Shown: in pieces, positions 45,901 through 59,100 of the stretch
Numbering within the stretch: the stretch's first letter is position 1
Layout of the letters: every line of letters begins with the position of its first letter
Origin: Lucifuga dentata
Taxonomy: Eukaryota > Chordata > Actinopteri > Ophidiiformes > Bythitidae
NCBI GenBank assembly: GCA_014773175.1
Contig: VXCM01000239.1
Location: 62,001-126,000 of the forward strand
DNA length: 64,000 bases
Direction of reading: 5' to 3'
Notes under the pieces: model-generated
Seen by the model: the letters and a program-made list of their open reading frames with translations, nothing else
Database searches by the model: none
Told to the model about the DNA's origin: nothing
Position numbers and translations under genes: made by a program

Positions 45901-48900
45901 TTCAATGTTTTACCTGTTCACGTCCGGGACGGTCATTTTTAATTTCTCGGTCAAAGCCTTCTTCTCCTGGGACTACATTCCCTGGTGGAGACATACATTT
46001 TCTTTTGTGCAGCTCTGTTTTGGGTCGTTTAAATAAAGTTACCTCGACAAACAATTTAATAGACTTCATCTTTGCAGTGAAGGATTACTTACCTCAAGCA
46101 CATTTCAAGTCTTTAAAAGTCGATTTTAGTAACGTACTGGAATGAACTGAAACCAATGGCAGTCTGGAAGGTAGGAAAAACAATTCTAATATATTCAACT
46201 CCAGTAGTATGTTTTGGGAAATGGTTGTCAGTAATATAATGTGTATGCGGATTGTATATATTGGACTCAAACATGCCAAACTATCGGTATGGTCCTTTAA
46301 AGTAGGGCTGCAGAACCTGTTTCCACCTTTGGCATACAGTATAATTGATTTTTATGAGGTAGAATACATTGGTTTGACAATGTAGGCCATGTGATCAAAT
46401 AAGTTTCCGTTCTAATTGTAGACCTATATATACATATAAAATACAAATAAAGTTAATTTTTTGCTAATATAGAACAAACTGTGCACCTCTGACATTGTAT
46501 TTTGGTGACCAAATTAAAGCACACAGCAGTTCCCGTTCTGTTGATGGGATTATGTAAGGAATCTTTGGATGGGTAAAGATGATGGGAATAATGGTGAATG
46601 TTTTGATTATGAAAGATGTACAGGAAGCAACAGTGAATTAATGAGAAGAAAACAAGCCTTAGTCAAAAAGGCAGATCATTTCACCATCGCGCTTTGTGAT
46701 ATGAGCTCTTTCTCCGCGTTAAAGGTGACATAAGAGCCTTTGTCTTGCTTTATTTAGAGTTGGGACATGACCTTTGTTAGCGCGCTGTGGTGAGTTTGTC
46801 CTCATGTCGATGGAAAAGCACTGCAATAATATTATAGCTGGAGTGAGATGCAGCTATAAAATAAAGAGAACAACTCCTTGTGCTTCCAGATACACGAACT
46901 TAGATCATTACTAGTGGAAAGATGAAATACTTACATGAAGTACATTGTGAAATTTTTCTAATTACAGCTGAAAGTGGATTAAGCAGTGATGACTTACAAT
47001 GTACATTTTAATTTAATAAGCAAAGAATCTTGAATGCTTCCTCTTCTCTGATAAAGGAAATTGTTTTCCATGTGTCAGCCAGTGTTTCCACTCTTATCAT
47101 GTCCTGACACAGCAATAACCTCTGTCTTTTCAAGATGTCTAATTAGGCTTAAACCCATATCCTGTGATCAAACACAGTGCTTAAGCCCTCAGTGTTTCGT
47201 GTTTCCCTTTCATTTGGCATAAAAATGATAAAGACAAATGAACTGTCTACCTGCCGCTGTTGGATCTGATATTAGGAAAGTTTCGCAGGACATGAGGAAA
47301 AATCCTTATATTTGTTTTCTCTTATAGGACAATACAGGCTATTTTGCATGTTTGAGCCCAATCCTATATGTAGAACCCACATAACGCTACATTACTGACA
47401 ACCATTTCTCAAAATATCACATTGGAGTCATATATTGGAAATTATTTTCCTACCTTCCAGACTGTCACTGGTTTCAGTTCATTCCATTACGCTATTAAAA
47501 TCAACTTGTAAACTTGTAACTGATCTATCACAGCAAATACTATGTCTATTAATTTTTTTTGTCAAAGTAACTTTATTTAACTGGTAGGTGTATGACCTAA
47601 ACATTTGATTTTAAAAGATTAGGGGATTTGGCAAAATAACAGGACAACTAAAATATGGTTTTAGGTTTTTGAAATTGGCTGTCAGTAATGTGTATGCAGG
47701 TAGTATTTATTGGGCTTAAACATGCTAAATTGCTGGTATGGTCCTTTAAAGCTGTGCTGGCAGTCTTTGTAGTTTGTAATATCAGTCTGTGACACTGATA
47801 TTGTCTGAGAGAAGCAGTCAATAATGGATGAAGGTTAGACATAACTTGCTTGAAGACTAGAAGGCATTCACAAAGTGCATGCTTCTACAAAGGCCTAGTA
47901 GTCCTTTGATTTTGATTTTTCACCAATATAAAGCCACACTTTACTATCAGATGTGTAAAACAGATTTATTATGTACATTCATTGTACGGTGGTATTGCAG
48001 ATATCATCTTTTTTTTTTTTTTTTNTTTTTTTTTTTTTTGTAACTTTTGAAAATAAGTTAAGAACCATTTTGAATTAGCATCATCTTAGCTACACATTTG
48101 TGGTTGTTGAATGTTTCTAGACTCTTTTGTTAATGTACAGCAATGCCATAAATGCGACCCGTCTGAGTGAGTACTTTAATCTGCCACATCAAGATCAGTA
48201 TCCAGATCTGGGCTAAATTCCACTTGTTGATAGTCTAGAATAGGATATACATTCCTGAATTTTTTCATTAAGATTGGTTTGTTTGTTTTTGAGAAATAGG
48301 CAAAGATGCCAATGAATGTGCAAGAAAGTAAAAAAAACAAAACAAAACAAAAAACAAAACCCTGAATTTGGTTCTCCATCTGTATCCGCCTCAAAATATT
48401 ACCAACTCCTCCTTGACCCAAGTTCCACCTACCAAAAAGCCATCTGTTACTTTCTGATGGCAACCAGACAAACACACACTGATAAAAACACATCCTTCTT
48501 GGTGGAGGTAACAATGGGAGTCTTTATCTGTCTGAGGATCTGTTTGAATAGATTTCCACTGGAAACACATTGGCTGTCCTCTGGTCTGTTCCATCCAAGG
48601 AATGAATGCCTATCCTGCCTCCGTACTGGGTTAACTGCAAATAATTCACTACATCAAACGGTCCCATGGTGTCATTTCACTCATGCATAATCCAAATGTT
48701 CCTTTAGGTGTTAAGATGTCATTGTCATTTTTTCCATGAGTGACAAAGTGGTGCAGGACAGGTGCCTAATTTCCTGATCGAATCCAGATGCCTCCGCTGT
48801 GATTCTCACCCATCAAGGCCTCTGAGTTATTCTGACCTCACAGTGTCAACACTGCCTGTGTTTATGTGTTTAAGTTTTTCCAGCTAAAGTAGCCATTTTG

Positions 48901-51900
48901 GTTTTTCATTCACCATCTGAAAAATTACTTGCTCTTTTCAGAATTGCATTATGAATGGGGACAGGAAGATGCCGCTCCATTAGAATGTGGCCATTGTCAT
49001 TTTTGTATTTTTTTTTTTACTTTGGAGTCTTAAGCCTAGTGGATACTGTACGTTTTTGGGGCCAGTTTTAACCCGATTTGGTCGGTCCCGACTCATTTTA
49101 GAATCGGACCCAATTTCCACCTGACCCATGGCCAGAATCGAAGAACGATTCGGCTGTTGGATCTTGTACAGGTTTCTGCCATGCCAGCAATTTTGGCAGA
49201 TAGCCAATCCAGGTAGTTTCTAAATGTATCTGAGTGCTCCTGCATGAGTGGAGCATCTTTAGTAACAACAAACATGGTGCAAGCAGGAGAGAGTGTGGAC
49301 AGGAAGTGGACAGAAAAAAACCCCAGCAGATTACAGAGCTGTGGCAACAAAGCAGAATGGCACTAAGTTTCTTTTTGTTGTCACCATAGCACTTTCTTCT
49401 TCATTTTCTTTTTTTAATCCTTCCTTTTCATGTTCTTCTTTGGTTTACATGTGGTTTGAGGATGATTACCGCCCTCTATATTGTGAATTACAGGCATAGC
49501 CGTATATTTCAATGAAACGTTATTGGAATTGTTCAACAGACAAAGCCAAAGGGAGGTTCTGTTTAAACGTACAGTGTAAGTATCCCGATTGGGCAGGTCA
49601 ACTGTGATGTAGAGTTTAAGCACAGAGATCGGGGGGTTAAGCTGTGAAGGATTTGCGTCTTTGATTCAATCGTGCAATGCATATGATCACAGAAAGTCCT
49701 ACATGTATGGCTTTAGAGTAACATGTTCTCCCCATTTGGTGCTGCTCATATAAACTATAAACTTTGGTTTTGGCAGCTTGCAGGTTTCCTGGCACATCCA
49801 GAGATTCATTGGAAAAGTTAAACTGCTGCTGGGAAATGAGCCAAATGACAGTTAGGAACTCAACCGCACCCTTGTTGTTACTCCTCCAGGTCAGAATTTG
49901 GTTTGAGTGAACCCCCTTGCTTGCCCTCTTTTGCCTTATCAGTTCAGCCTTTCCACCAGAAAATGTTACGTAAAAATGGCTCGACACCACAGCAGCAACA
50001 TGACAGGAGGCAGGTTAAATATCAGACATATCGTGTTGGATTTGATCAGTAGGGATGCTCTTGAACACCTCACGTTTATTCGTATCCTGTTTGCTTCCCT
50101 TCCCACTTTTATGTCTGTTGTCCTGGGACAACTCTGCAGTAAGACGGATATGTTTTGTTGCATAACCTCCCTCCCATTTCTTTAAAAATATATTTGCTCA
50201 ACAGCCAATATGTGGCTCTTATCAGATATGATGGGAGATGTGTGCAGTGTGTGGAGCCACTGTTTGTTTTTTAGTGTTCAGTGTTGGCATTTGGTGACCT
50301 TGGCCTTGGTTCTAGGCACTTTTGCTTTTAAGGGAGCGGGTATTCAGAGCACATCCCTCCTGTTGTGTCCTCCAAATTTGCTGCTTTGGTTTTGTGACCT
50401 CTGACTTAACTTTTTCCCTCTTTTGTGTCTGAAAATCCCTCAGGACAGACAGATGGACTGGAGCCACATTCCTCTAGTATTGCTTAAGAGTAAGCCTAGA
50501 AAGACTTACAGTACTTTCTTTGTCTTGTGCAGGTTAGTTTCTTTCCTGGTGGCAAGTTACACCAAAAAAATCCAATGTTTTCTAGGTTTGATAGCACCGG
50601 CCTTTCCTGCAGGTGCAAGTGCACAACACAGTGGATTTTAAACAGGCTGCGTGACCTTCAAGTCTGATTTCTCCCAGCCCTCTGTTTTGTCTTCAGCCCT
50701 GTGGAGCCAAGGCGTTTCCTGGCTGCTTGCCTAGTTCTGCCACCATTGTAGTGTTTGCTCTGTCTGATGTTGACTAGTCTTTGTTAGTTCAAATCTTATT
50801 TTGTTTCTATAGCCTCAAACTATTTTAAGATGTAACATGTAGTCAACTGTCAAAAATATATTACTCTGTCAGTCTAGATTATGTTTAAATCCAGAACACA
50901 TGAAAGGATTAGTGCCATCGCTTTAGATGCGAGGGGTTAACCACTGCAAGTTGCATGCTTTTTTTTTTTTTTTTTTTTTTAGTTGGGTAATAGTTTTGAG
51001 ATGATGGAGATACAAATGAAAAGATTTTTGCAGCAACTCAATGAAACCCTCGTCATTTTATGTGAAAATCCACCAGTGTTACTGTTGTGTTGGGGCATTA
51101 ACACTGATTTCTCACATTTTATTCTGTTGTTGGAGGAGCTGCAGAGAAAAACTACCAGCGTTTGCTTCTAGTTTCTTTTTGTTTTAGTTTTCTTTGTGAA
51201 ACTGGAGGAAACCTTCCTTGTNGGGGGGGGGGGGGGCACACCACACCACACCACACCACACCACTTGTCTGCAGTTCACAATGACATATACAGGGTGTCC
51301 CAAAAAAAAAGTATACACACTTGGAATGATTATAACTCACTCAAACTTTCTTTTTTTTTACAGGTGCAACTGATTAGAAGTAATGGCAGAAGCAAGACTA
51401 AGCTTTGAGNAAACTTTCTTTTTTTTTACAGGTGCAACTGATTAGAAGTAATGGCAGAAGCAAGACTAAGCTTTGAGAAAATGAAATTTATCTTAAAGTG
51501 CTACTGGAAGTGAGAGAACGTACATACCAAATGAATACCAATACCAAATGAAATGTTTCGTGATGTTTGCAATTCCATCTGTCCGCGTTGTCAGCAGTGC
51601 CTGGATCAGAACGGCCATCAGTTCAAACACCTGCGATAATTCTTCTTTAACTTGGATTATAAAACCTAGATATATCTTAATAAACATTGTATTTATAATC
51701 ATTCAAAGTGTGTATACATTTTTTTGGGACATCCCATATAATACGTGTGTGTGTGTGTATATGTAGCATACACATTTCGTTATTGACAACCATTTCAAGT
51801 GGTGTCAGTAATGTGGGTGTATCACATTTGATTGTGAAAGATGAGGGGATTTATCAAAATAACAGAAAAACTAAAATATGATTTTATATTTTGGAAAATG

Positions 51901-53086
51901 GTCGCTGGTATTTATTGGACTTAAACATGCAAAATCACAGTGTTGTCCTTTAAACTTCCTAGACATCATACTACCAGGATGACTGAGAAGATCCTTCACC
52001 GACAGTTGCCTTGTTAGCATGTCTTCTTCTTTATGACTTCTCCTCCTCCTTCCTGTCAGGCTCCTGAAGTGATCAACAGTATTCGCCAAGTGTCCAAATC
52101 AGCTCTGAAGGAGGACGCTAAGCCCAAACAGGAGACCGATGAGGCCTTCTACAACTCCCAGAAGTTTGAAGTGCTTTACTGCGGCAAGGTAGAAATCAGT
52201 GGATGCCTCAAGCAGGAGTACTTTAAGACCAGCGGACTTGCTGTCTAGTCCTGAAGACGTTTCCCAAGTAACTTCTTCAGATCTGATGTGTGACTCTAAT
52301 GACTCCAACACCCACATGACTCCGATATGACCCAGCGAGTCATCTGGCTCACGGTGTGAACGACTGCCCAAATTTCACTTAGAACTGAAGATGCTACTTG
52401 GATGAATGGCAAAACGTCTTCAAGACTTAACAGCAAGTCCGGTTGCCTTGAAGTACTGCTGCTAATTTCTGAATGACCTGGATGACGTACAACCTTCAGA
52501 CATCTTGCAGATAGAATTTCTGAATTTGATTTTGTTGCCATCAATTCTTTAAAAAAAAATCCAGGTAACAGTTGGGCACAAGAAGGCTGCATCCACCCTC
52601 GTCGATGATTGCATCGACAAGTTTCGTCAGCATGAGTTAGATCGCAAGCGCCTGCGACTGCTCAACGGCCAGCGGGGCTCCACGGAGAGCGCCCCCGTGG
52701 ATTTCATTGTGGGAGGAGATGGAGACCCACTCTCCTCTGTTCTGAATGAGAGTATGGAAGACACTGGAGGCCTTGGTGTGGAGGACATCAGTGGTGCAGG
52801 TAAGGAAAGAGGATTAGACTAAGTTGTTTTATTAGAATGCCACACAGCTATGGTAAGTGTTGTAGCTCAGAGTTGAATTTGGATTTTTTTTTTTAAAATG
52901 TGCTCAGTTAATCTCTGAAAGCCACTCGTGTAGCCAGCATCCTTGTTTAGAACAACTGTTAAACTTTAAACCACAACCAGATGTGGATTACTTACCAAAT
53001 TTTGGGGGAATAATGTATCTCACCACAGCAAAATTCTCAAATTTGTCTTTCCAAGAGGATCCCTGTTCAAGATGTACTGTTGTAGA

Positions 53087-53123
<37 letters not shown>

Positions 53124-56100
53124 ACTGCATCATTAGCGAATGATGATGATGATGTATGGCAACACTTTTCATTTTATTGATCCAGGTAAAGGGCTGTCCA
53201 GCAGTGCCAGTCAGGGAAGCCTGAGAGGAGTGTTCCCTGAGTGCATCCTGGAGGACTCTGGATTTGAGGAACCGCAGGAGTTTCGTATGCGCTGCAGCAG
53301 CCTGGCAGGGAATCTGCAGAGGAAGCCTGGGGAAGGGGTCATGATCGCCCCCACGCGCCGCAGACATGCTAGCGCACCCAGCCACGTCCAGCCGACTGAT
53401 GCAGACAAGAATTGCACCATGCTCTTCCAGGTAGAGGAAATGGTATAAAAACAGCATGGTAGTGTTCTCTTAGGCTGAGTTTTGATGTTATACTGGGTTT
53501 ATACTGGATCCTGGATCCAGAATATGATGTGGATCACCTCTGAAATTTCATCCAAATTTCAATCAAATCCATCCACAACTTTTCAAGATGGAAGCTGATC
53601 GAACACATCAAAATTCATTTAATAACCGTTAAGTACCATGTTTTTTTTATTGCTGCTACTGTTTCTTTGCCTTTGTAATATAAAATACAGATCTCCTTGA
53701 TTGTAGCCATCTTTTTTTCTTTTTTTTTTACACTTTTGAGCAAAATCTGAAGTAGTTTTTAAGATGTTCCGGTGCAGTCCAGGGCTGATTTATGTTTCAG
53801 GCCCCACACTGCCTCCATGGATACAGTATTTAACCCTCCATATTAGGTTAGATAGAGTTAACATCATCATGTAATCATGGGCTGTACTTTTGATGATGTC
53901 TTGGTTTTGGAAAGAGCGTAGCTTCTTAGAGGTTTTTCATGTTCCAGGTCAGCTGACTGCAGTCTGTCTCTGTTGGAAAAACACGGCACTGTGGAGAGAT
54001 GAGCTTAAACATAACCATAACAACCATGCTCTTACTGAAACGTGGCTGACTGAACATGCACTCAAGTGCTTAGCTAGGAGCAATGATCAACTGAATCGCT
54101 TACAGTCAGTTTTAAGGAATGAGTACTGTGTGTGATTGAGTTATGGATGGAATATTACAATATATGACTGTTGACCTAGTTGTACTGATTATTTACATTT
54201 TGGATTTATGCTGAAATTGTAGCAGAGGACAGGTTCATGGGCACAACTCTAAATGCTCTTTGTCAGTTAGGTGTTGATCTTATGTCTGATTTTATTGTGT
54301 TTATTGTTTTGTGCTGCTTTTAATTCTTGTGAGGCGACCTTGAGTGCCTTGAAGGGCGCCTTTAAATATAATTTATTATTATTTATTATTATTATTATGT
54401 ATGAAATTAACTCTTTCCACTTACTCGTGACAAGTCATAATGTGTGTTAGAACTTAGTTACATCTGCCACACAAGAAAAGCTAAATGCTTGTGTGCCTCA
54501 GCAGTGTTTGTCATAGAAACCGTCCCTGTATTTAGCTCGGCCTCTGAGATGCAGGCTGCTGCAAATCATTTTTACATGCAAATGTCTGGCAGTTATAATG
54601 TACGGACGGGCACTGCCCAGTGTTATTACCTCTCCTGAAGAGGCTATAACTCCTGAGTAGAATTTGTGACTGCAGGATCACTACTGGGAAGATGTAGAGG
54701 AAAATGTTCATGATAAGCATACAGGCCGTGAGCCAGCTGCCAGTCCTCACACACCAAACCCATTTCCTCATGAAGCTAATTTAAAAACTGGAGCACAGCA
54801 CTCAATATGATACACTCCAAAGCAGTCAATTATGGGAAAAATCATTTGCTCAGGCTGTTGACCTTGATTTTATGTGTGTATGTGTCTCAGTAAACGAGAA
54901 CAGCCAAAGTGCTGAGATGAGATGATTGACATTGAGACTCTCTTTGCATTTAAAGTGTGACATAGTGTGCTTTTTGTTGTTTTCCTTCCTATTGAAGTAT
55001 GTGTTGAACATTGTCAAAATGTCAAAACTTGAGGTTGACACCTATAGAAATGCAGCCAGTAAACATGTATGAATGTTTTTTTGTCCAGGATCTGTGTTTC
55101 ACAGTCCATGGGTGTTGCCAGGTCAGGCTTGACATAGCTGGCCAATCAGAACAGAGCAGGGAGGGTGCCTTAAAGAGACAGTACCTAAAACGCCCTGTTT
55201 TCACTCAGTGTGCACAGCTGTGCTGCAGAAAGAGAAATTACAAGTTGATCACTATGTTTTTTGCATATTAAAGAATTACACAGATTTCAAAATAGACCCC
55301 TAAGTGAAAATGTATTACGTTCATAATATGTGTATGAATGTCTGTTTTTTTTTTAAATGCAGTGTGTTTGTATCTGTGTCTGTCTGTACATGGATGTGTT
55401 TTACAGGTGGGGCGTTTTGAGGTAAACCTCATAAGTCCAGACAGCAAAACAGTGGTGCTAGAGAAGAACTTTAAAGATATCTCCTCCTGCTGTCAGGTTG
55501 GTGTATTTTTACTTTCTCTTTACACGAAAAGCCTCTCTCTGCTGTCTCTGCTGCCTTCCCTGCCTCACAATAACCTCTGAATATTTGGTCCAAGGGGCCT
55601 TTCTGACCTGCTTTCTGTATTTTATTTCTTTCTTAGTCTTTCAGACCTAATTTTTTAATTAAGCTGCCTTCTGATGAACAAAAACAGTGCGCTGGCATAG
55701 CATATACTGAAATATGGAGACAATATATATATATATATTGTCTCCATATCTCCAAATATATAATATATAGCATATAGCCAGCTAGCATATACTGAAATAT
55801 GGAGACAATCCTCATGGTGACAGTAATAACAACTGTCTAAAAATGTCAAATTCTTAATCAAAATCAACCTTATGTGCTACAGTTTTGACCATATCACCAG
55901 AATATCACCAGGAGAAGAATTACAAACATAGTGGAAGCTATGCATCACCCTGATTCTATCAAAAACATCTATTCTAATTCTTCTGCTTGTTTTGAATTTT
56001 GAGGTCTGAGTGTAAGTGCTAGTGCAAACATTTTCCTCCTTACATAAAGCAAAATTTACCTAATTTATATTAAATTAATTTGGCAGACAGAGAACATGGA

Positions 56101-59100
56101 TTCTGTAGTGATTTCACTGCAGAATTATTTTTTTACACAGTCAGAAATTTACAAAACAAATAAAATTAAAATACCTTAACATATAATAAGACTGCTCAAA
56201 TGGTTCGGTCTTTTTCAAAAAGATTTAAGAATTATTTCCCTGCCTTGATTATTGTAGTTGCATATTTATGTTTTATTTGTCTGGACTTGATTGCAGGGTA
56301 TAAAGCAGACAGACCATTTTGGATTCATTTGCCGGGACCATGCAGAATCTGGTGCCAATCAGTATGTTTGCTACGTCTTCCAATGTGCCAATGAGTCCCT
56401 GGTGAGTCACACTGAACCTGTAGAATTATTAAATACTTCAGGTTTTTCCTATCAGGCCAATAAACTAATTTTAATCACGTGTGTGTGTTTGAGGTGGATG
56501 AGGTGATGCTGACCCTGAAGCAGGCCTTTAGTACAGCAGCAGCCCTACAAAGCAGCAAGACCCAGATCCAGCTGTGTGAAGCCTGCCCCATGCATGACCT
56601 GCACAAACTCTGCGAGCGGATTGAAGGTACGCAGCTCTTCTGCTTCTGCGCTTTGACTCGTACAAATATTGATGCATGGTCTGTTTCTCTAAAGGCTCCT
56701 ACACACTGCAAGATCACAGACATCTTATAAGTTTATTGCTAGCCACATTGTGTGACAACCTCCGTTATTTCTCTGTGCTGCAGACACTGTAACGGTAACG
56801 GGAGCGATAACAGCTGGAGGAGACATCGTATAAACACGCTTTTAATGCCACAACTATTCTTTGTTACAGTCCCACAAATTCCGTTTCACACGTTTTGTCT
56901 CAATCTCTTCAGTTTGGGTTGTTGTTGTTTTTTCCTCCAAACTTTATTCATAATGGAAGACAGTGTCGCTTTGACCAGCGTGTCATTTCACGCTGCATTC
57001 CTATTGGTTGGTTTGTAGACAGATCGTAGCAGCATCCTAAATTTCTGACACTGTCAGAATTTTGTCGCAGGCTATCTTTGGTCATAAGACCGTTATAACA
57101 GCCCTCTGTGTACCTCTCTCACGGTGTGACGTAGGACCACCGTTTTGGAGCCACGACCAAAGAAATCACCACGATTCTTTCATGTTGGTCATCTTTCATC
57201 TGGGACAGCACAAAATCACACAGTGTATACTGGGCTTTAGAGTTAAAGTAAGATACAAGAGAATCCTCATTTACTTTTGTGTTTACAGGTCTCTACCCAC
57301 CCAGAGCAAAGCTTGCCATCCAAAAATATCTCTCCCAGCTATCTGACAATGAGCAGGTTGAGATTTTTGAGAAAGTTCAGGTAAGGATTGATACTTCAGG
57401 CAGACTGGAAAAATAAGGGACATATTAACAGATTCTGGTGATTGTTTACTAGAAGCAGTTGATTAATATGGCATCTGTGTCAAAGTCATGTTTTTTCATC
57501 TTGAGCTGTGTGTGTGTGTATCCATGCCTGCAGAGAATGAAGCCAACGTCAGATCAAGAGGAGAATGAGCTGGTGATTCTTCATCTCAGACAGCTGTGTG
57601 GAACCAAACAGAAGACTCACCTCCACATCGGCGAGACCCCTCAGGTTAATACACTGTAGACAAGGAAAAATCACTGTCTCTGGTTCTCAAACTGTGTAAT
57701 GCCCCCAGTGGATGTAGAAGCATTATGGGAATCTGTATGTGGGAGCATTTAAAAATCAAAAATACATTGAAAACTTGCATTTTAACTGCACAATTATTAA
57801 AAAAAAAAAAGAAGGAGATATGGGGTTCATGTTCTTGATGTTATTTTAAAGTTAAATTCTACCCATTTTGTTACTATTTTCCCTACTTCCAATTAAGTGT
57901 TGAACCAAAAAAAAAGGGTTTATGGTAGAAGTCTTAATGGGTCCAAAATTTTGGCTCAGACTATGGCAAACCAACCCAAACCCAATGTGCAAAAAGGGAT
58001 CCAGAAGGACATCCAGACATGATTCGAAATAGAATAGAGGGTAATTTGACTCAATCTAAAATGCGGTCACCCTGAACAGACCCAAATAGAGAGAGAACAG
58101 CAACAATAGCAGCAGCATGACGTTGCACCAGTTAAGCAGATTTTATTTCATCTTGTTCCTCACTTCTGTAAAGAAAGCCTCCATTTTTCCTGCACTTAGT
58201 TTAACGCGTTTCATCTCACCTCAAAAAGCACATTGTCTCCTGCGTTAATTATGACTCACCACAATCAGAGCTGATTGGGGCATAAAATATATGGACAGAC
58301 AAAGCTGAGACCTGAGGCCACAGCACGGGACACGACCCGATTAGGCTGAATATACTTTAAAGGATCATACGGCCATCTTGCATGTTTGAGCCTTATATAT
58401 TCAATTTTCACACACGTAATGTTACTGACAATCATTTCCCAAAGCATACTACTGGAATGGTGAATTAAATTTTTTTTCCTACCTTCCAGGAAACTGCCAT
58501 TGGTTTCTTTTCATACTTACTAAAATCAGCTTGTTGATACTTGAAATGTTCTTGGGATAGGTAATCCATCATCGCAAACAAGATNTACTAAAATCAGCTT
58601 GTTGATACTTGAAATGTTCTTGGGATAGGTAATCCATCATCGCAAACAAGATATGTATTCAGGGGCTTTTTTAAAGTTACATAATTTTAGCATTTAAGTG
58701 CAATAAAAAGCACGGAGTGAATGTGTGTCTCCACTGGGGAATATAGTCCCAAAAGAAGACCTGAGTTTATGAAAAAATTTAAATGACCGTGACTTCATAA
58801 GGCTGCGTAACTATTAGCAGGTGAAACATTGATTTTTAAGGTGGGTGTATCACTTGAATATTTGATTTTGAAAGATTGAGAGATTTTGCAAAATATCAGG
58901 AAAACTGAAATAAGGTTTTATCCTTTGGGAAATGGATGTCAGTAACCTTACATGTATTAAAATGGAATATATTAGGCTCAAACATGCAAAATAGATAGTA
59001 TGGTCCTTTTATGGTCCCAACTCAACTCAGGTCCTGGGTCAGTTCTTGGAATGGACACGTGAAGACCGTAACTGCATGACAGAAAAAGGTTTCTGTCATG

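Larger units (their letters stand above)
42556..52059 (+). other. TBC1D4 intron 1
   Basis: A 9.5-kb intron with no exon recognised. It contains a poly-A gap (42911), a TCAA tetranucleotide array, dispersed repeat B (44649-45150), TTAA foldback copies at 45718, 47322 and 51765, a poly-T gap (48025), a G-run gap (51222), an ACACC array, and a mariner-type remnant (51291-51736). Overlapping frames at 48176-50185 lack family signal. Confidence 0.75.

Noticed and set aside
48176..50185. Several frames of 60-124 codons inside TBC1D4 intron 1
   Set aside because: They occur on both strands with mutual overlap, no motifs and no splice support.
52189..52248. Extension of TBC1D4 exon 2 past its donor (reads on to a stop at 52248)
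   Set aside because: The extension is the arm of an inverted-repeat element. The GT donor at 52189 joins in frame to exon 3, which continues the PTB domain.
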